Positions 34,456-43,257 of a DNA stretch of 64,000 nt are shown piece by piece. The position numbers and the translations under genes were made by a program. The notes below the pieces were generated by a model that was not told where the DNA came from, did not search any database, and saw only the letters and a program-made list of their open reading frames with translations. Location of the stretch: the NCBI RefSeq assembly GCF_000429705.1, contig NZ_KE386941.1, positions 682,001-746,000 of the forward strand, in the 5' to 3' direction. The first letter of the stretch is position 1. Each line of letters starts with the position of its first letter. The DNA is from Alteribacter aurantiacus DSM 18675. GTDB taxonomy: Bacteria; Bacillota; Bacilli; Bacillales; Salisediminibacteriaceae.

Positions 34456-34704
34456 CTATTCAAATTTTAATGCGTCTCCATCAAAAGACTCGTCCGCAAT
34501 TTTAATTGAATCAGTAGGGCAGCCGTCAAAAGCATCTTCCATGTCTTCATGAAGCTCATCAGGTACTGCAGTTGTTCCTTCGTTATCATCCAAAATAACA
34601 AACGCGATTCCATCATCGTCGTAGTCATAAATATCAGGTGCAGCTGCACCGCATGCTCCGCAGGCAATGCAAGTGTCTTTGTCTACAATCGTGTACTTTG
34701 CCAT
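34456..34704 (-). CDS. fer: [4Fe-4S] ferredoxin Fer
   Basis: 82-residue cytoplasmic electron carrier. The cluster ligands are in 'CIACGACGAAAP' and 'FDGCPTDSI'. About a third of the residues are Asp or Glu. It sits between serA and ypbB, as in B. subtilis. Its reading frame starts with an ATG preceded by GGGAGGTAATTAAC on the minus strand. Confidence 0.95.
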   Translation of the reverse strand: MAKYTIVDKDTCIACGACGAAAPDIYDYDDDGIAFVILDDNEGTTAVPDELHEDMEDAFDGCPTDSIKIADESFDGDALKFE

Positions 34705-34918
34705 TGTTAATTACCTCCCAATATAATGTAAGTAAGATCCCTTTAATTCTCTATTATGTAGAAAGGGAATTTTTAGAACCATAACATAAATGCTTTCACC
34801 TATTGTTATTGTAATGGTTCTCCCTCTTTCTTTCAATAGAAAATATAAGGGGTGGTTATGGTCTGTAGCTACAGGATCTTTTATAATGATAAAAGGTTGT
34901 TGGAAAGGGGAGAAGCAT

Positions 34919-35983
34919 ATGGATGGACAAAAATGGCTCATTCTTACCATAATTCAAAAGTTCGGTGGACAGCGCAGCATAAACGGTGTCATGTATTTGC
35001 TGCAAGGAAGACGTTCCTCTCAAGTCATCCAGGATGCTTCGTTGTTTTATGTTTTACCTTTAACGGCGAGTTTAAAACATCGTTCTAAAGAAGAATTAGA
35101 TAAGGTGAGAAAAGAACTACTTAAAGGCAATGCGTACATAGTAAACAATGATGGAAAAGTATCCCTAACTCCTTATGGAATAGAGATGCTTAATGAATAT
35201 AACCGTCGCTTTTCTATCCCTCCTCACTATAATGGGGGCAAATACGAACTCAACGACGAGGCGGAGTGGTTTTGGCAGCGACTATCCCTTTTTATCCAGT
35301 CTCTTTCTTTTCGTCTTAAAACGAAAAGTCCTTTTATTCCAATACAATATGACACTGGTGTTCAAGATTGGGTAAAAAAACACTTTCCACCTGCCTCACA
35401 AAGAGAAAAGATGGCTCATGGTTTATATTGTGAGATTTTTCATTTGCTTAAGGAAATAAGAGACCGAGAGGCAACCTTGTTCGTCAGTCGGCTTACCTCA
35501 TGGAACAGGACAGGGCTTACAATCGATCAGCTAACCAAAAAAAATGATGACCCTTTGTTAACGTCTCTGTCTTTTCGATCTGTTCTTCACTACATGATCA
35601 GTCAAGTAGGACAAGATAGAGGCAAGTATCCATATTTGAGGGTGTTTTTAAAGGAAAGTAAACAGACGGTACTCGTAACGAAAACAGCTCAGGAAACGTA
35701 TTTTTGGCTTACTAAAGGGTATACGCTTGAGGAAATTTCACATAAGCGCAAACTAAAGAAAAGCACGATCGAAGACCATATTATCGAGATTGTTTTATTT
35801 ATGCCAGAAGTGAATGCCGAACGCTTTGTCGACCGGCATATTCTTGATTACGTATTAAATGTGGCAGAGGATTTGAAAACCCAAAAACTAAAAGCCATTA
35901 AGGATGCTCTTGGTAATGAGTATGATTATTTTACGATTAGAGTAGCTCTGGCGAGTCGAGAAGAAAGGGTGAAGAAAGGGTGA
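34919..35983 (+). CDS. ypbB: YpbB family helix-turn-helix protein
   Basis: 354-residue protein of unknown function with a C-terminal helix-turn-helix ('TKGYTLEEISHKRKLKKSTI', about residues 275-300). The N-terminal part resembles no enzyme I know. The ATG at 34919 follows AAAGGGGAG; the frame is open further upstream but begins in the divergent fer promoter. It overlaps recQ (GTGA), and the ypbB-recQ pair is conserved in bacilli, suggesting a shared role with the helicase. Confidence 0.85.
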   Translation: MDGQKWLILTIIQKFGGQRSINGVMYLLQGRRSSQVIQDASLFYVLPLTASLKHRSKEELDKVRKELLKGNAYIVNNDGKVSLTPYGIEMLNEYNRRFSIPPHYNGGKYELNDEAEWFWQRLSLFIQSLSFRLKTKSPFIPIQYDTGVQDWVKKHFPPASQREKMAHGLYCEIFHLLKEIRDREATLFVSRLTSWNRTGLTIDQLTKKNDDPLLTSLSFRSVLHYMISQVGQDRGKYPYLRVFLKESKQTVLVTKTAQETYFWLTKGYTLEEISHKRKLKKSTIEDHIIEIVLFMPEVNAERFVDRHILDYVLNVAEDLKTQKLKAIKDALGNEYDYFTIRVALASREERVKKG

Positions 35984-37518
35984 ACTTAGAAGCTGAATTA
36001 GAACGAACGTTGGGCTTTACTACGTTTCGAACAGGTCAAAAAGAAATCATTCATGACGTATTAAATGGAAAAAATGTCTTGGCCGTTCTTCCTACAGGTA
36101 CGGGAAAAACCCTTTGTTATCAATTTCCGTCAAGGTATATAGAAGGATTAACGATTGTTGTTTCACCTCTTATATCTCTTATGGAAGATCAAGTTCACCA
36201 ACTCAGGTCATTTGGTGAAAAAGGAGCAGTAGCTATAAACAGCCATGTAAACAGGCTAGAAAAGGAACGAATCGTAAACCAATTGAATGGCCAATCCCTT
36301 TTGTATGTATCTCCGGAGATGCTCCAAAGTGATTGGTTAATCAATCAACTTAAAAGGCAAAAAGTAGGTTTAATGGTGGTCGATGAAGCTCACTGTATTT
36401 CTCAATGGGGGCATGAATTCAGAACTGATTATTTGAAGCTTGCTTCCATTAGACAAGAGCTTGGTCTTCCGCCGTGTTTAGCATTGACTGCAACAGCCAC
36501 TCCCGCAGTGCAAGAGGATATAAAAGCACATTTGGCGTTAACGAATGTAGCGGAACACATTTATTCCGTGGACAGGACTAATATCAGTCTTCATGTAAAA
36601 AAAGCGGCTACCTATGATCAAAAGGTAGCCGTGATTAAAGAAGCTTTACTCCAATTTCAAAAGCCAGGCATTGTATACTCGGCTACAAGAGCGGAATGCC
36701 AATGGCTCTCTCAGAAGATGAGTAAAGAAACAAATGCAAAAACCGCTGCTTACCATGGTGGAATGGAGAATGGTGACCGATTATTGGTTCAACAACAGTT
36801 TATCCGTGATGAAATCGATGTTGTTTTTTGTACTAACGCCTTTGGTATGGGTATAAACAAGCCGAATATCCAATTTGTAATACACGCCCATCTTCCTCAG
36901 TCTGTTGAGCACTACGTTCAAGAGACAGGACGTGCAGGAAGGGGGGGACAACAAAGCGCGGCTCTTTTGGTTTACACAGAAGATGACCGATTTCTCCCTT
37001 TATCATTTATCGACTACGAAATACCTTCAAATGAAGAGTTAAGGTCGCTTTTTTACCTTATCGAATCAAAAAAAAGTGCTGGTCAACAAGAAGGGTCTTT
37101 TTTAGAGTGTATAAGGAGCCTTGCTTTTGAAGAAACGAAAGAGCGCCTTCTAGCCTATCATTTTGAAAGGCTGGGTGTCCTTAAAGGTGATTGCTTGGAT
37201 TTATTGCAATGCAAAAAAGAATGGGAAGAAGACCTTATGCACTTGTTTAAATCCAGAAAACGTAAAAAGAGAGACCAACTTGACAGCGTAGAAGAAATAT
37301 TCGGACAAGCCGATGGCTGTATCAGGAAACAAATCTTGGCTTATTTTGGAGAGGAGCAACACCAGGTCGTTCGACCATGTTGTTCAAGCTGTGACGACAA
37401 ACCGGTTTTTGAGCGTTCCTTCAAAGAAGAACGAGAAAAAACGAATACGTTGACCAAAAGAAGCTGGGAAATGATGTTGAGAGACGTTTTTCATCAAGAA
37501 CAGGAGGAAGCAGATTGA
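35980..37518 (+). CDS. recQ: ATP-dependent DNA helicase RecQ
   Basis: 512-residue superfamily 2 helicase. Motifs: 'LPTGTGKTLCYQFP' (Walker A), 'VVDEAHCISQWGHEF' (DEAH box), 'LTATATPAVQ', and 'QETGRAGRGGQQS' (motif VI). The C-terminal zinc-binding cysteines are present ('DGCIRKQIL' and 'CCSSC'), while an HRDC domain is absent, as in the short bacillar RecQ. The GTG start overlaps the ypbB stop. Confidence 0.94.
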   Translation: MNLEAELERTLGFTTFRTGQKEIIHDVLNGKNVLAVLPTGTGKTLCYQFPSRYIEGLTIVVSPLISLMEDQVHQLRSFGEKGAVAINSHVNRLEKERIVNQLNGQSLLYVSPEMLQSDWLINQLKRQKVGLMVVDEAHCISQWGHEFRTDYLKLASIRQELGLPPCLALTATATPAVQEDIKAHLALTNVAEHIYSVDRTNISLHVKKAATYDQKVAVIKEALLQFQKPGIVYSATRAECQWLSQKMSKETNAKTAAYHGGMENGDRLLVQQQFIRDEIDVVFCTNAFGMGINKPNIQFVIHAHLPQSVEHYVQETGRAGRGGQQSAALLVYTEDDRFLPLSFIDYEIPSNEELRSLFYLIESKKSAGQQEGSFLECIRSLAFEETKERLLAYHFERLGVLKGDCLDLLQCKKEWEEDLMHLFKSRKRKKRDQLDSVEEIFGQADGCIRKQILAYFGEEQHQVVRPCCSSCDDKPVFERSFKEEREKTNTLTKRSWEMMLRDVFHQEQEEAD

Positions 37519-38105
37519 AATCTCAAAAAGAGATCATTAAGCATTTATCTGATAAAGATTTACTCCTCAACCTCTATGCATCTCAGTTATTTATGCTTTT
37601 ACTCGCGTTTTTTGCGTCCAAGCTCCTATTAGGAAGTTGGTTTGCCCCTTTATCAATGATTTCATTTTCATCAGAAGCAATTGTGATTGGGTTTTTAATT
37701 GCTATTGGAGTGGTAGTGGTAGAACTTGTTTTTGTGAGAATTCTTCCAAAGCGTTTTTTTGACGATGGAGGTATAAACGAAAGGGTATTTAAAAAAAGGT
37801 CAGTAGTTCACATTTTGATTCTATCTTTAACCGTTGCTATTTGTGAAGAAATTTTATTTAGAGGTGTAATTCAAACCTCGTTTGGAATTGTTATTGCCTC
37901 GATCATTTTTGCACTTATACACATTCGATATTTGACGCACCCCTTTTTATTCGGCTTTACCATCATACTAAGCTTTTTGCTTGGATACGTTTATTTAGTT
38001 ACCGGCAACTTACTCACAGTCATTGCAGCACACTTTTTTATTGATGCAATTTTAGGCGTTTTTATTCGATTCAACGTTCTTGAAAAACTAGGAAAAAATC
38101 CTTAG
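37515..38105 (+). CDS. ypbD: CPBP-family intramembrane metalloprotease (YpbD)
   Basis: 196 residues with about six membrane segments and the CAAX-protease-like motifs: 'CEEILFRGVIQ' (EExxxR), 'FALIHIRY' and 'HFFIDAIL'. The substrate is unknown. TTG start with CAGGAGGAAG upstream, overlapping the recQ stop (TTGA). Confidence 0.88.
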   Translation: MKSQKEIIKHLSDKDLLLNLYASQLFMLLLAFFASKLLLGSWFAPLSMISFSSEAIVIGFLIAIGVVVVELVFVRILPKRFFDDGGINERVFKKRSVVHILILSLTVAICEEILFRGVIQTSFGIVIASIIFALIHIRYLTHPFLFGFTIILSFLLGYVYLVTGNLLTVIAAHFFIDAILGVFIRFNVLEKLGKNP

Positions 38106-38180
38106 TTCTTACTATTTACTTAATCAGATAAGTAGGGGAAGATAATTGTAGACATTTGTAAAAGCTTGAGGTGAAGGAAC

Positions 38181-38462
38181 ATGGGAACTCAAAACACGGT
38201 AGAGTGTGATGTAGAAGATGGTCAAAGGAACGAAAATGAAGGGTTAGATGCTCTTAGCCTTCCGCCGAGAAGTGTTGTAAGGAAACAAAGAGAAGAAGAA
38301 AAAAAGCGACGTAAAGAAGAACGGGGAACCCCTGCAGAAAAGGAACATCATGAAACGGTCGGTAAGGTACAATTCCCCCTAGTAAGACTGTTCTTACTAT
38401 TGTTCTTTATGCTAGTAATAACGGTGATTACCTATCCAGTATGGATTGAGTACCTACGTTAA
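38181..38462 (+). CDS. YpbE-like single-pass membrane protein lacking LysM
   Basis: 93 residues: an acidic N-terminus, a segment 'LPPRSVVRKQREEEKKRR' that resembles the conserved part of YpbE, a highly charged helix, and one membrane segment close to the C-terminus (about 68-88). B. subtilis YpbE continues outside with a LysM cell-wall-binding domain; here the protein stops right after the membrane segment. GAGGTGAAGG precedes the ATG. Its position between ypbD and ypbF supports the homology. Confidence 0.65.
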   Translation: MGTQNTVECDVEDGQRNENEGLDALSLPPRSVVRKQREEEKKRRKEERGTPAEKEHHETVGKVQFPLVRLFLLLFFMLVITVITYPVWIEYLR

Positions 38463-38520
38463 TAGTCATGATTAGAGCCTTGTCCTCATATACATGATGA
38501 AAAACCGTTGGAGGTTGATC

Positions 38521-38955
38521 ATGAATTCTAATGAGGGATTCAATAAAAATGAAGACAATTTGATTGTCAATGCGCTAGTTAAAGCAAAACAAAAGGAAAA
38601 AGTGGCTGAAAAGAAAGTTGTACGAGCAGGGTTGATTTGTTTATGTATGATCATTTTGACCGTATTATATGTAACTTTAGCTGTCTTTTTTACCCACCAT
38701 TCATCACAGTATTGGTCTGTCATGATTCACGATCCTATTTTACTCATCTTGATCGGTGTTTTAGTCTATACCTTCGCGTATTTAAAGAAAAAGAAAAGCG
38801 CTCAGGAAAAAGCGGATAAAGATTTTAAAAAACTTCGCGAAGACATTATCGATCGCTCCATGGATGTGTGGCAAACCCAAGGGGTTACGAACGATCGCAA
38901 CGTCTATTATGATTACTTGCTTAAAAACCACAACATTAATTTGTACCATAAATAA
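38521..38955 (+). CDS. ypbF: YpbF family membrane protein (DUF2663)
   Basis: 144 residues with two membrane segments (about 38-60 and 72-90) and a charged C-terminal helix ('EKADKDFKKLREDIIDRS'). The function is unknown. GGAGGTTGATC precedes the ATG at 38521; the frame is open to 38494 without a better site. Confidence 0.82.
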   Translation: MNSNEGFNKNEDNLIVNALVKAKQKEKVAEKKVVRAGLICLCMIILTVLYVTLAVFFTHHSSQYWSVMIHDPILLILIGVLVYTFAYLKKKKSAQEKADKDFKKLREDIIDRSMDVWQTQGVTNDRNVYYDYLLKNHNINLYHK

Positions 38956-38965
38956 TCCATAGTAA

Positions 38966-38996
38966 GAGGCTGTCTTTATTGATTAAAGACAGCCTC
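38966..38996. terminator. Hairpin between ypbF and the convergent small gene
   Basis: Perfect 13-bp stem (gaggctgtcttta / taaagacagcctc) with a 5-base loop. T tracts are short on both sides, so termination is probable, not certain. Confidence 0.6.
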
Positions 38997-39007
38997 AAGT
39001 ATGTGAA

Positions 39008-39247
39008 TTAAGAACTTTTCGCTTCAATATTCGGAATGGAGATAAGTCCAAAAAAAGCACAGCCGTTCCGTTTGAATCTTCTGCCATGAATGATAACGCT
39101 TTCACCTTCGATTTGTTCAATCTTGCCATAAGCCACTGTCTTACAAGTTGTAATACAAAAAGCCTCAACAGGATAGCCAAGTTTCATGTTGCTGGCGAAC
39201 TCCGCGTCAGTTATTAACGAGCGGTTTTTCCATTTTTGCAGGTTCAT
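39008..39247 (-). CDS. Small protein of unknown function
   Basis: 79 residues, basic, with two cysteines in 'FCITTCKTVAYG' and no membrane segment. I do not recognise it. The pattern of short beta-strands with 'GKIEQIEGESVIIHG' suggests a small barrel. CAAGGAGGATTCCG directly before the ATG (minus strand) makes the gene credible. Confidence 0.6.
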   Translation of the reverse strand: MNLQKWKNRSLITDAEFASNMKLGYPVEAFCITTCKTVAYGKIEQIEGESVIIHGRRFKRNGCAFFGLISIPNIEAKSS

Positions 39248-39432
39248 CGGAATCCTCCTTGTACATATTGAGATGTCAGAAAATTAAGAATCTTTATAAT
39301 GATTATACTCAGATCTTGATTGTTTAGCAAGAGTCTTTAAAAAAATGGGCACGACTAATTCATTGTTTCGAGTTATAACAAAAAGGCTCCTTCTACATAT
39401 AATGTACGGAGTCAATAAAAGAGGTGAGAACT

Positions 39433-39561
39433 GTGTATGATCAAAATAATCTTGGGAACACCATTCTGATTGTCGTAACGATCTTTGTGTTCTTATCCTT
39501 TACATTAGGATATGGAACGACTTCTAACGGAGATGATGACTTCGTCGTAATTACATCATAA
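39433..39561 (+). CDS. 42-residue membrane peptide of unknown function
   Basis: GTG start with AAGAGGTGAG upstream. The peptide begins MYDQNN, has one hydrophobic segment (about residues 9-26) and an acidic end (GDDDFVVITS). It is followed 20 bases later by the next small gene, so both may be co-transcribed. No family recognised. Confidence 0.5.
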   Translation: MYDQNNLGNTILIVVTIFVFLSFTLGYGTTSNGDDDFVVITS

Positions 39562-39581
39562 CAGTAGGTAGGTGCACACTA

Positions 39582-39863
39582 TTGAGTAATAAGGGGAAAG
39601 GCCACAAGCAGAATAATAAAAAATCTTATACAGAAGACCTCGGCCCCTTAAGTCCTCAACAACTTGCAGTGATACTAGCTATGCTTACGAATGTTTTACG
39701 AGTAAAGGCCGTTCTCATTACCGTCGATCAAACAGTGGAAGTTGTTTTGCAAGGCAATATAAAGCAGCAAAAAAAAGAAATTCAGAATATGCTTAACGAA
39801 CTAAGTGAAGAACGAGTAGATGAATGGATGAGGATGCTACAAAAGTTTAATCATGATGAATAA
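39582..39863 (+). CDS. Small protein of unknown function
   Basis: 93 residues: a lysine-rich N-terminus, a hydrophobic stretch 'LSPQQLAVILAMLTNVLRVK' that could be amphipathic, a short beta pattern 'AVLITVDQTVEVVLQG', and a helical acidic C-terminus. TTG start with TAGGTAGGTG upstream. I do not recognise the family. Confidence 0.6.
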   Translation: MSNKGKGHKQNNKKSYTEDLGPLSPQQLAVILAMLTNVLRVKAVLITVDQTVEVVLQGNIKQQKKEIQNMLNELSEERVDEWMRMLQKFNHDE

Positions 39864-39936
39864 AGATAAAAGAGAGGTCATTTTAAAAGATACTCTCTTT
39901 CTTTGGCTTGAAAAACAATTTGTATTAAAATAAAAA

Positions 39937-39955
39937 CATATGGTGTATCCATATG
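39937..39955. promoter_or_regulatory. Perfect 19-bp inverted repeat before fhs
   Basis: CATATGG - TGTAT - CCATATG. A plausible -10 (TACAAT) lies at 39965-39970, so the repeat covers the -35 area and could be an operator. Confidence 0.4.
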
Positions 39956-40021
39956 AAATTCCGATACAATGTAAGGGGTTACATACTTATTTTTACCATT
40001 ATTGATAAAGGAGTGATTGTT

Positions 40022-41701
40022 ATGAATGAAGTGAAATCCGACATTCAAATTGCACAAGAAAGCTCAATGGTACCAATTAAAGAAATGGTGGAAGGCTTGG
40101 GTATTAACGAAAATGAATGGGAGCCTTACGGTCATTATAAAGCAAAGTTATCATTATCTCTTATGGATCGGTTAGAAAAAGAAAAAGACGGAAAAGTGAT
40201 TTTAGTTACAGCTATTAATCCTACTACTGCGGGAGAAGGGAAATCTACTTGTACCGTTGGACTTGGACAAGCTCTTAATAAAATCGGGAAAAATGCCATG
40301 ATCGCTTTAAGGGAACCCTCATTGGGACCAACGATGGGCATTAAAGGCGGAGCAGCTGGAGGTGGATATTCCCAAGTGGTTCCTATGGAAGATATAAACC
40401 TTCACTTTACCGGAGATATTCACGCAATTACGACAGCTCATAATGCGTTGGCTGCTATGATGGATAATCATATTCACCGCGGCAATGAGCTTGGCATTGA
40501 TGTTCGTAAAGTCGTATGGAAACGTGTGATGGATATGAACGACCGCTCGCTCAGAGAAGTCATTGTTGGCTTAGGAGGACCTTTAAAAGGAGTTCCGAGA
40601 GAATCTGGATTTGACATTACGGTGGCATCAGAAATTATGGCTATCCTTTGTCTTGCAACGGATTTAAAGGACCTAAAAAAACGCTTAGCGAAAATGGTTG
40701 TAGCATATACGTCAACTGACGAGCCAATCACGGCAAAAGATTTAGGCGCGGAAGGGGCTTTGACATTACTTCTAAAAGACGCTATGAAACCGAACCTAGT
40801 GCAAACACTTGAAAACACACCTGCCCTTATTCATGGAGGTCCATTTGCAAACATTGCCCATGGTTGCAATAGTGTCATTGCTACCAAAATGGCAGCGAAA
40901 CTTTCCGACTATGTTGTAACAGAAGCTGGTTTCGGTGCGGATTTAGGAGCTGAAAAGTTCCTTGATATTAAAACGAAAGCCGGTGACATTGACCCTGACC
41001 TTGTTGTTATTGTCGCAACGATCCGTGCTCTTAAAATGCATGGAGGGGTTCCTAAAGATAACTTGAAAGAAGAGAACGTAGAAGCATTAAAAGAAGGGCT
41101 TTCAAACCTTGCAAAGCATGTGGATACGATTAGGCAGTTCGGGCTTCCCCATGTTGTAGCAATCAATCGCTTTTTACATGATTCGGACCAAGAAATTCAA
41201 GTCCTCACACAATGGTGTGAACAACAAGGGATCAACGTCGTATTAGCTGATGTTTGGGCTAATGGAGGCGAAGGTGGAGTAGAATTAGCCAACAAAGCTG
41301 TTTCTTTGATTGAAGAAGGAGATAAGAATTTCACTAGAATGTACAAAACGGACGATTCCATTCAAGAAAAGATTACAGCCATCGCACAACGCGTTTACGG
41401 TGCAAAAGGTGTGGAATTTAGCAGCTACGCGAAAAAGCAAATCGCTGATTATGAAAGATACGGATGGGCTGATCTCCCAATCTGCATGGCTAAAACACAA
41501 TATTCGCTAAGTGATGACCCTACAAAGCTTGGGCGCCCGAAAGATTTCACAATCACTGTAAGGGAACTTAAGCCTTCTGTAGGGGCTGGATTTATCGTTG
41601 CTCTTACTGGTGATGTGATGACCATGCCTGGACTTCCAAAAGAGCCGGCTGCATTAAAAATGGATGTAGATGAAAATGGACGAGCAGTAGGGTTGTTTTA
41701 G
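40022..41701 (+). CDS. fhs: Formate-tetrahydrofolate ligase
   Basis: Makes 10-formyltetrahydrofolate from formate, ATP and tetrahydrofolate, feeding one-carbon metabolism. 559 residues of typical length, with the ATP loop 'PTTAGEGKSTCTVGLGQAL', 'EPSLGPTMGIKGGAAGGGY', and 'GGPFANIAHGCNS'. AAAGGAGTG precedes the ATG at 40022; 23 more codons are open upstream but start in the promoter. B. subtilis itself lacks this gene at this place. Confidence 0.96.
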   Translation: MNEVKSDIQIAQESSMVPIKEMVEGLGINENEWEPYGHYKAKLSLSLMDRLEKEKDGKVILVTAINPTTAGEGKSTCTVGLGQALNKIGKNAMIALREPSLGPTMGIKGGAAGGGYSQVVPMEDINLHFTGDIHAITTAHNALAAMMDNHIHRGNELGIDVRKVVWKRVMDMNDRSLREVIVGLGGPLKGVPRESGFDITVASEIMAILCLATDLKDLKKRLAKMVVAYTSTDEPITAKDLGAEGALTLLLKDAMKPNLVQTLENTPALIHGGPFANIAHGCNSVIATKMAAKLSDYVVTEAGFGADLGAEKFLDIKTKAGDIDPDLVVIVATIRALKMHGGVPKDNLKEENVEALKEGLSNLAKHVDTIRQFGLPHVVAINRFLHDSDQEIQVLTQWCEQQGINVVLADVWANGGEGGVELANKAVSLIEEGDKNFTRMYKTDDSIQEKITAIAQRVYGAKGVEFSSYAKKQIADYERYGWADLPICMAKTQYSLSDDPTKLGRPKDFTITVRELKPSVGAGFIVALTGDVMTMPGLPKEPAALKMDVDENGRAVGLF

Positions 41702-41756
41702 AAAACTCTAAAAAGTTTTTACAAGCTTTTAAAATACTAAAGAGTACCATTGAATG

Positions 41757-41812
41757 GAAAAAAGACGATTCCGCTATCATTATTGGACGAATGGCGGCTC
41801 GTCTTTTTTTTA
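41757..41812 (+). terminator. Terminator after fhs
   Basis: Outer arms aaaaaagacga and tcgtctttttt, inner arms ccgc and gcgg, followed by a run of eight T. Confidence 0.75.
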
Positions 41813-41914
41813 TTGGCATAATCTGATAGGAAAGGATGGTTTAGTTGCTATACGGATGAAAAGGTAGTTCATCCATTACTTCATGAAAATGAACAGGATA
41901 GGAGGACCTTGGGA

Positions 41915-42280
41915 ATGAGGAAGAAAGAGTTTTATATTGTTTTACTAGGACTTGTCTCAAGTCATTGGGCAATTTTGTTTTTTAAAGGGCAACCATATGA
42001 CTCACTGGATCTTCTAATCGCTTCTCTCGTCTTCTCTCCATTTACATGGTTTTTGTCGACAGTTCTTTTTATACTCGGCTTTTTAGCCTTTGCATACGTG
42101 ATCAAAAAACAGTTTCAATCGGTTACCATTAGCAAAGGAATTGGTTGGTTTGGCGTTTCTGTTTATTTCATTGTAGTTTTTCAATGGGTAGGGCTCATTT
42201 TTACTTTACTTGCTTTTCTCTATGGTATAATGGATGCGCTCGATTTGAGAAAAAGAGAGGAGAACAAAGAGTGGGAGTAA
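41915..42280 (+). CDS. Small membrane protein of unknown function
   Basis: 121 residues with about four hydrophobic segments ('EFYIVLLGLVSSHWAILFF' at the start) and a charged tail. It resembles the four-helix YpbG-neighbour proteins of bacilli, with no known function. TAGGAGGACC precedes the ATG at 41915. Its last 10 bases overlap the downstream phosphoesterase, so the two are likely made together. Confidence 0.6.
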   Translation: MRKKEFYIVLLGLVSSHWAILFFKGQPYDSLDLLIASLVFSPFTWFLSTVLFILGFLAFAYVIKKQFQSVTISKGIGWFGVSVYFIVVFQWVGLIFTLLAFLYGIMDALDLRKREENKEWE

Positions 42281-43026
42281 TCGTGTTTTTCATTTTAGTT
42301 CTGATCACTATAGGAATGTACTTCCTCTTTTCTTACATGCATGGTTTAGCAATGAGCCATCATCTATCTAAAGAAACCATTAAGCTACCAGGCAAGTTCG
42401 GGGAGACAAACGTTTTATTTATAACAGATATACATTTTAGAACATTAGATGAATCTTTGTTTACTCCTTATTCCACAAAGATTGATATGGTGTGGATAGG
42501 TGGAGACCTTGTTGAAAAAAAGGTAAAAAAAGAGGCACTTGAGCATAACCTGAACGTCCTTTCTTCACTTGGTCCGGTGTATTTTGTGTTTGGAAATAAC
42601 GACTATGAGTGGCCTGAGAGTGCGTTTGCTGAGCTGTTGGATAAATATGATGTTACTGTTTTACATAATCGTTCAATTATTTTTCATCGCTGTTGGACTC
42701 TTGCTGGTGTGGATGACTTTACAAATGGCGAACCTGATATTAATAAAGCCCTTTCCCGAACGGTCGGTCCGACTATAGTATTAAGTCATAACCCTGAGAT
42801 TGCACATGATCTGGGAGAATATACAGATGTACACTATATCTTTAGTGGTCATACGCATGGGGGACAAATTCGATTAGGTCCGTTTGGAATTGCTGAAAAA
42901 TCAGGTTGGGCTGTTAAGAGTAATAAACGAGTGTTTATCAGTAGTGGGTTTGGCACTACGCAATTTCCACTAAGGTTAGGCACTAAAGCGGAATGGCACC
43001 TTATAACCATTAAAGGTGATCGTTAA
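42271..43026 (+). CDS. ypbG: Membrane-anchored metallophosphoesterase YpbG
   Basis: 251 residues: one N-terminal membrane segment (about 3-22), then a calcineurin-type phosphoesterase domain outside or at the membrane. Motifs: 'ITDIHFR', 'WIGGDLVE', 'GNNDYEW', 'LSHNPEI' and 'FSGHTHGGQIRLG'. The GNHD motif reads GNND, so one conserved histidine is replaced. The GTG at 42271 follows AGAGGAG. Position before mecB matches B. subtilis ypbG. Confidence 0.82.
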   Translation: MGVIVFFILVLITIGMYFLFSYMHGLAMSHHLSKETIKLPGKFGETNVLFITDIHFRTLDESLFTPYSTKIDMVWIGGDLVEKKVKKEALEHNLNVLSSLGPVYFVFGNNDYEWPESAFAELLDKYDVTVLHNRSIIFHRCWTLAGVDDFTNGEPDINKALSRTVGPTIVLSHNPEIAHDLGEYTDVHYIFSGHTHGGQIRLGPFGIAEKSGWAVKSNKRVFISSGFGTTQFPLRLGTKAEWHLITIKGDR

Positions 43027-43054
43027 ACGAAAGGTGTATATAAGTTAAACATAT

Positions 43055-43084
43055 TTTACACAAGCGCTACAAATAGGGTATACT
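43055..43084 (+). promoter_or_regulatory. Predicted sigma-A promoter of the CarH-like gene
   Basis: TTTACA at 43055-43060, an 18-base spacer and TATACT at 43079-43084. It implies a leader of about 165 bases, in which a CarH-type operator could lie. Confidence 0.5.
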
Positions 43085-43257
43085 AATTCAAATGGTAAGT
43101 GAGGGTATATGTCATTTTGTCGCGTGGCCCCCTGTGGAAAGGAAGGGTCTTAAGCTTCAATTTAGACAGGTATGAGTGAATATCTTATGAATTAAAAAAT
43201 TGTATAAAAGGATGAGGGCATTAAGGCACTCATTACTTGTAACTAGGTGGGGTGACG

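Noticed and set aside
34352..34552. 66-codon plus-strand frame near fer
   Set aside because: It crosses the fer terminator and is antisense to fer. The GGGAGG before it is the only support, which is not enough.
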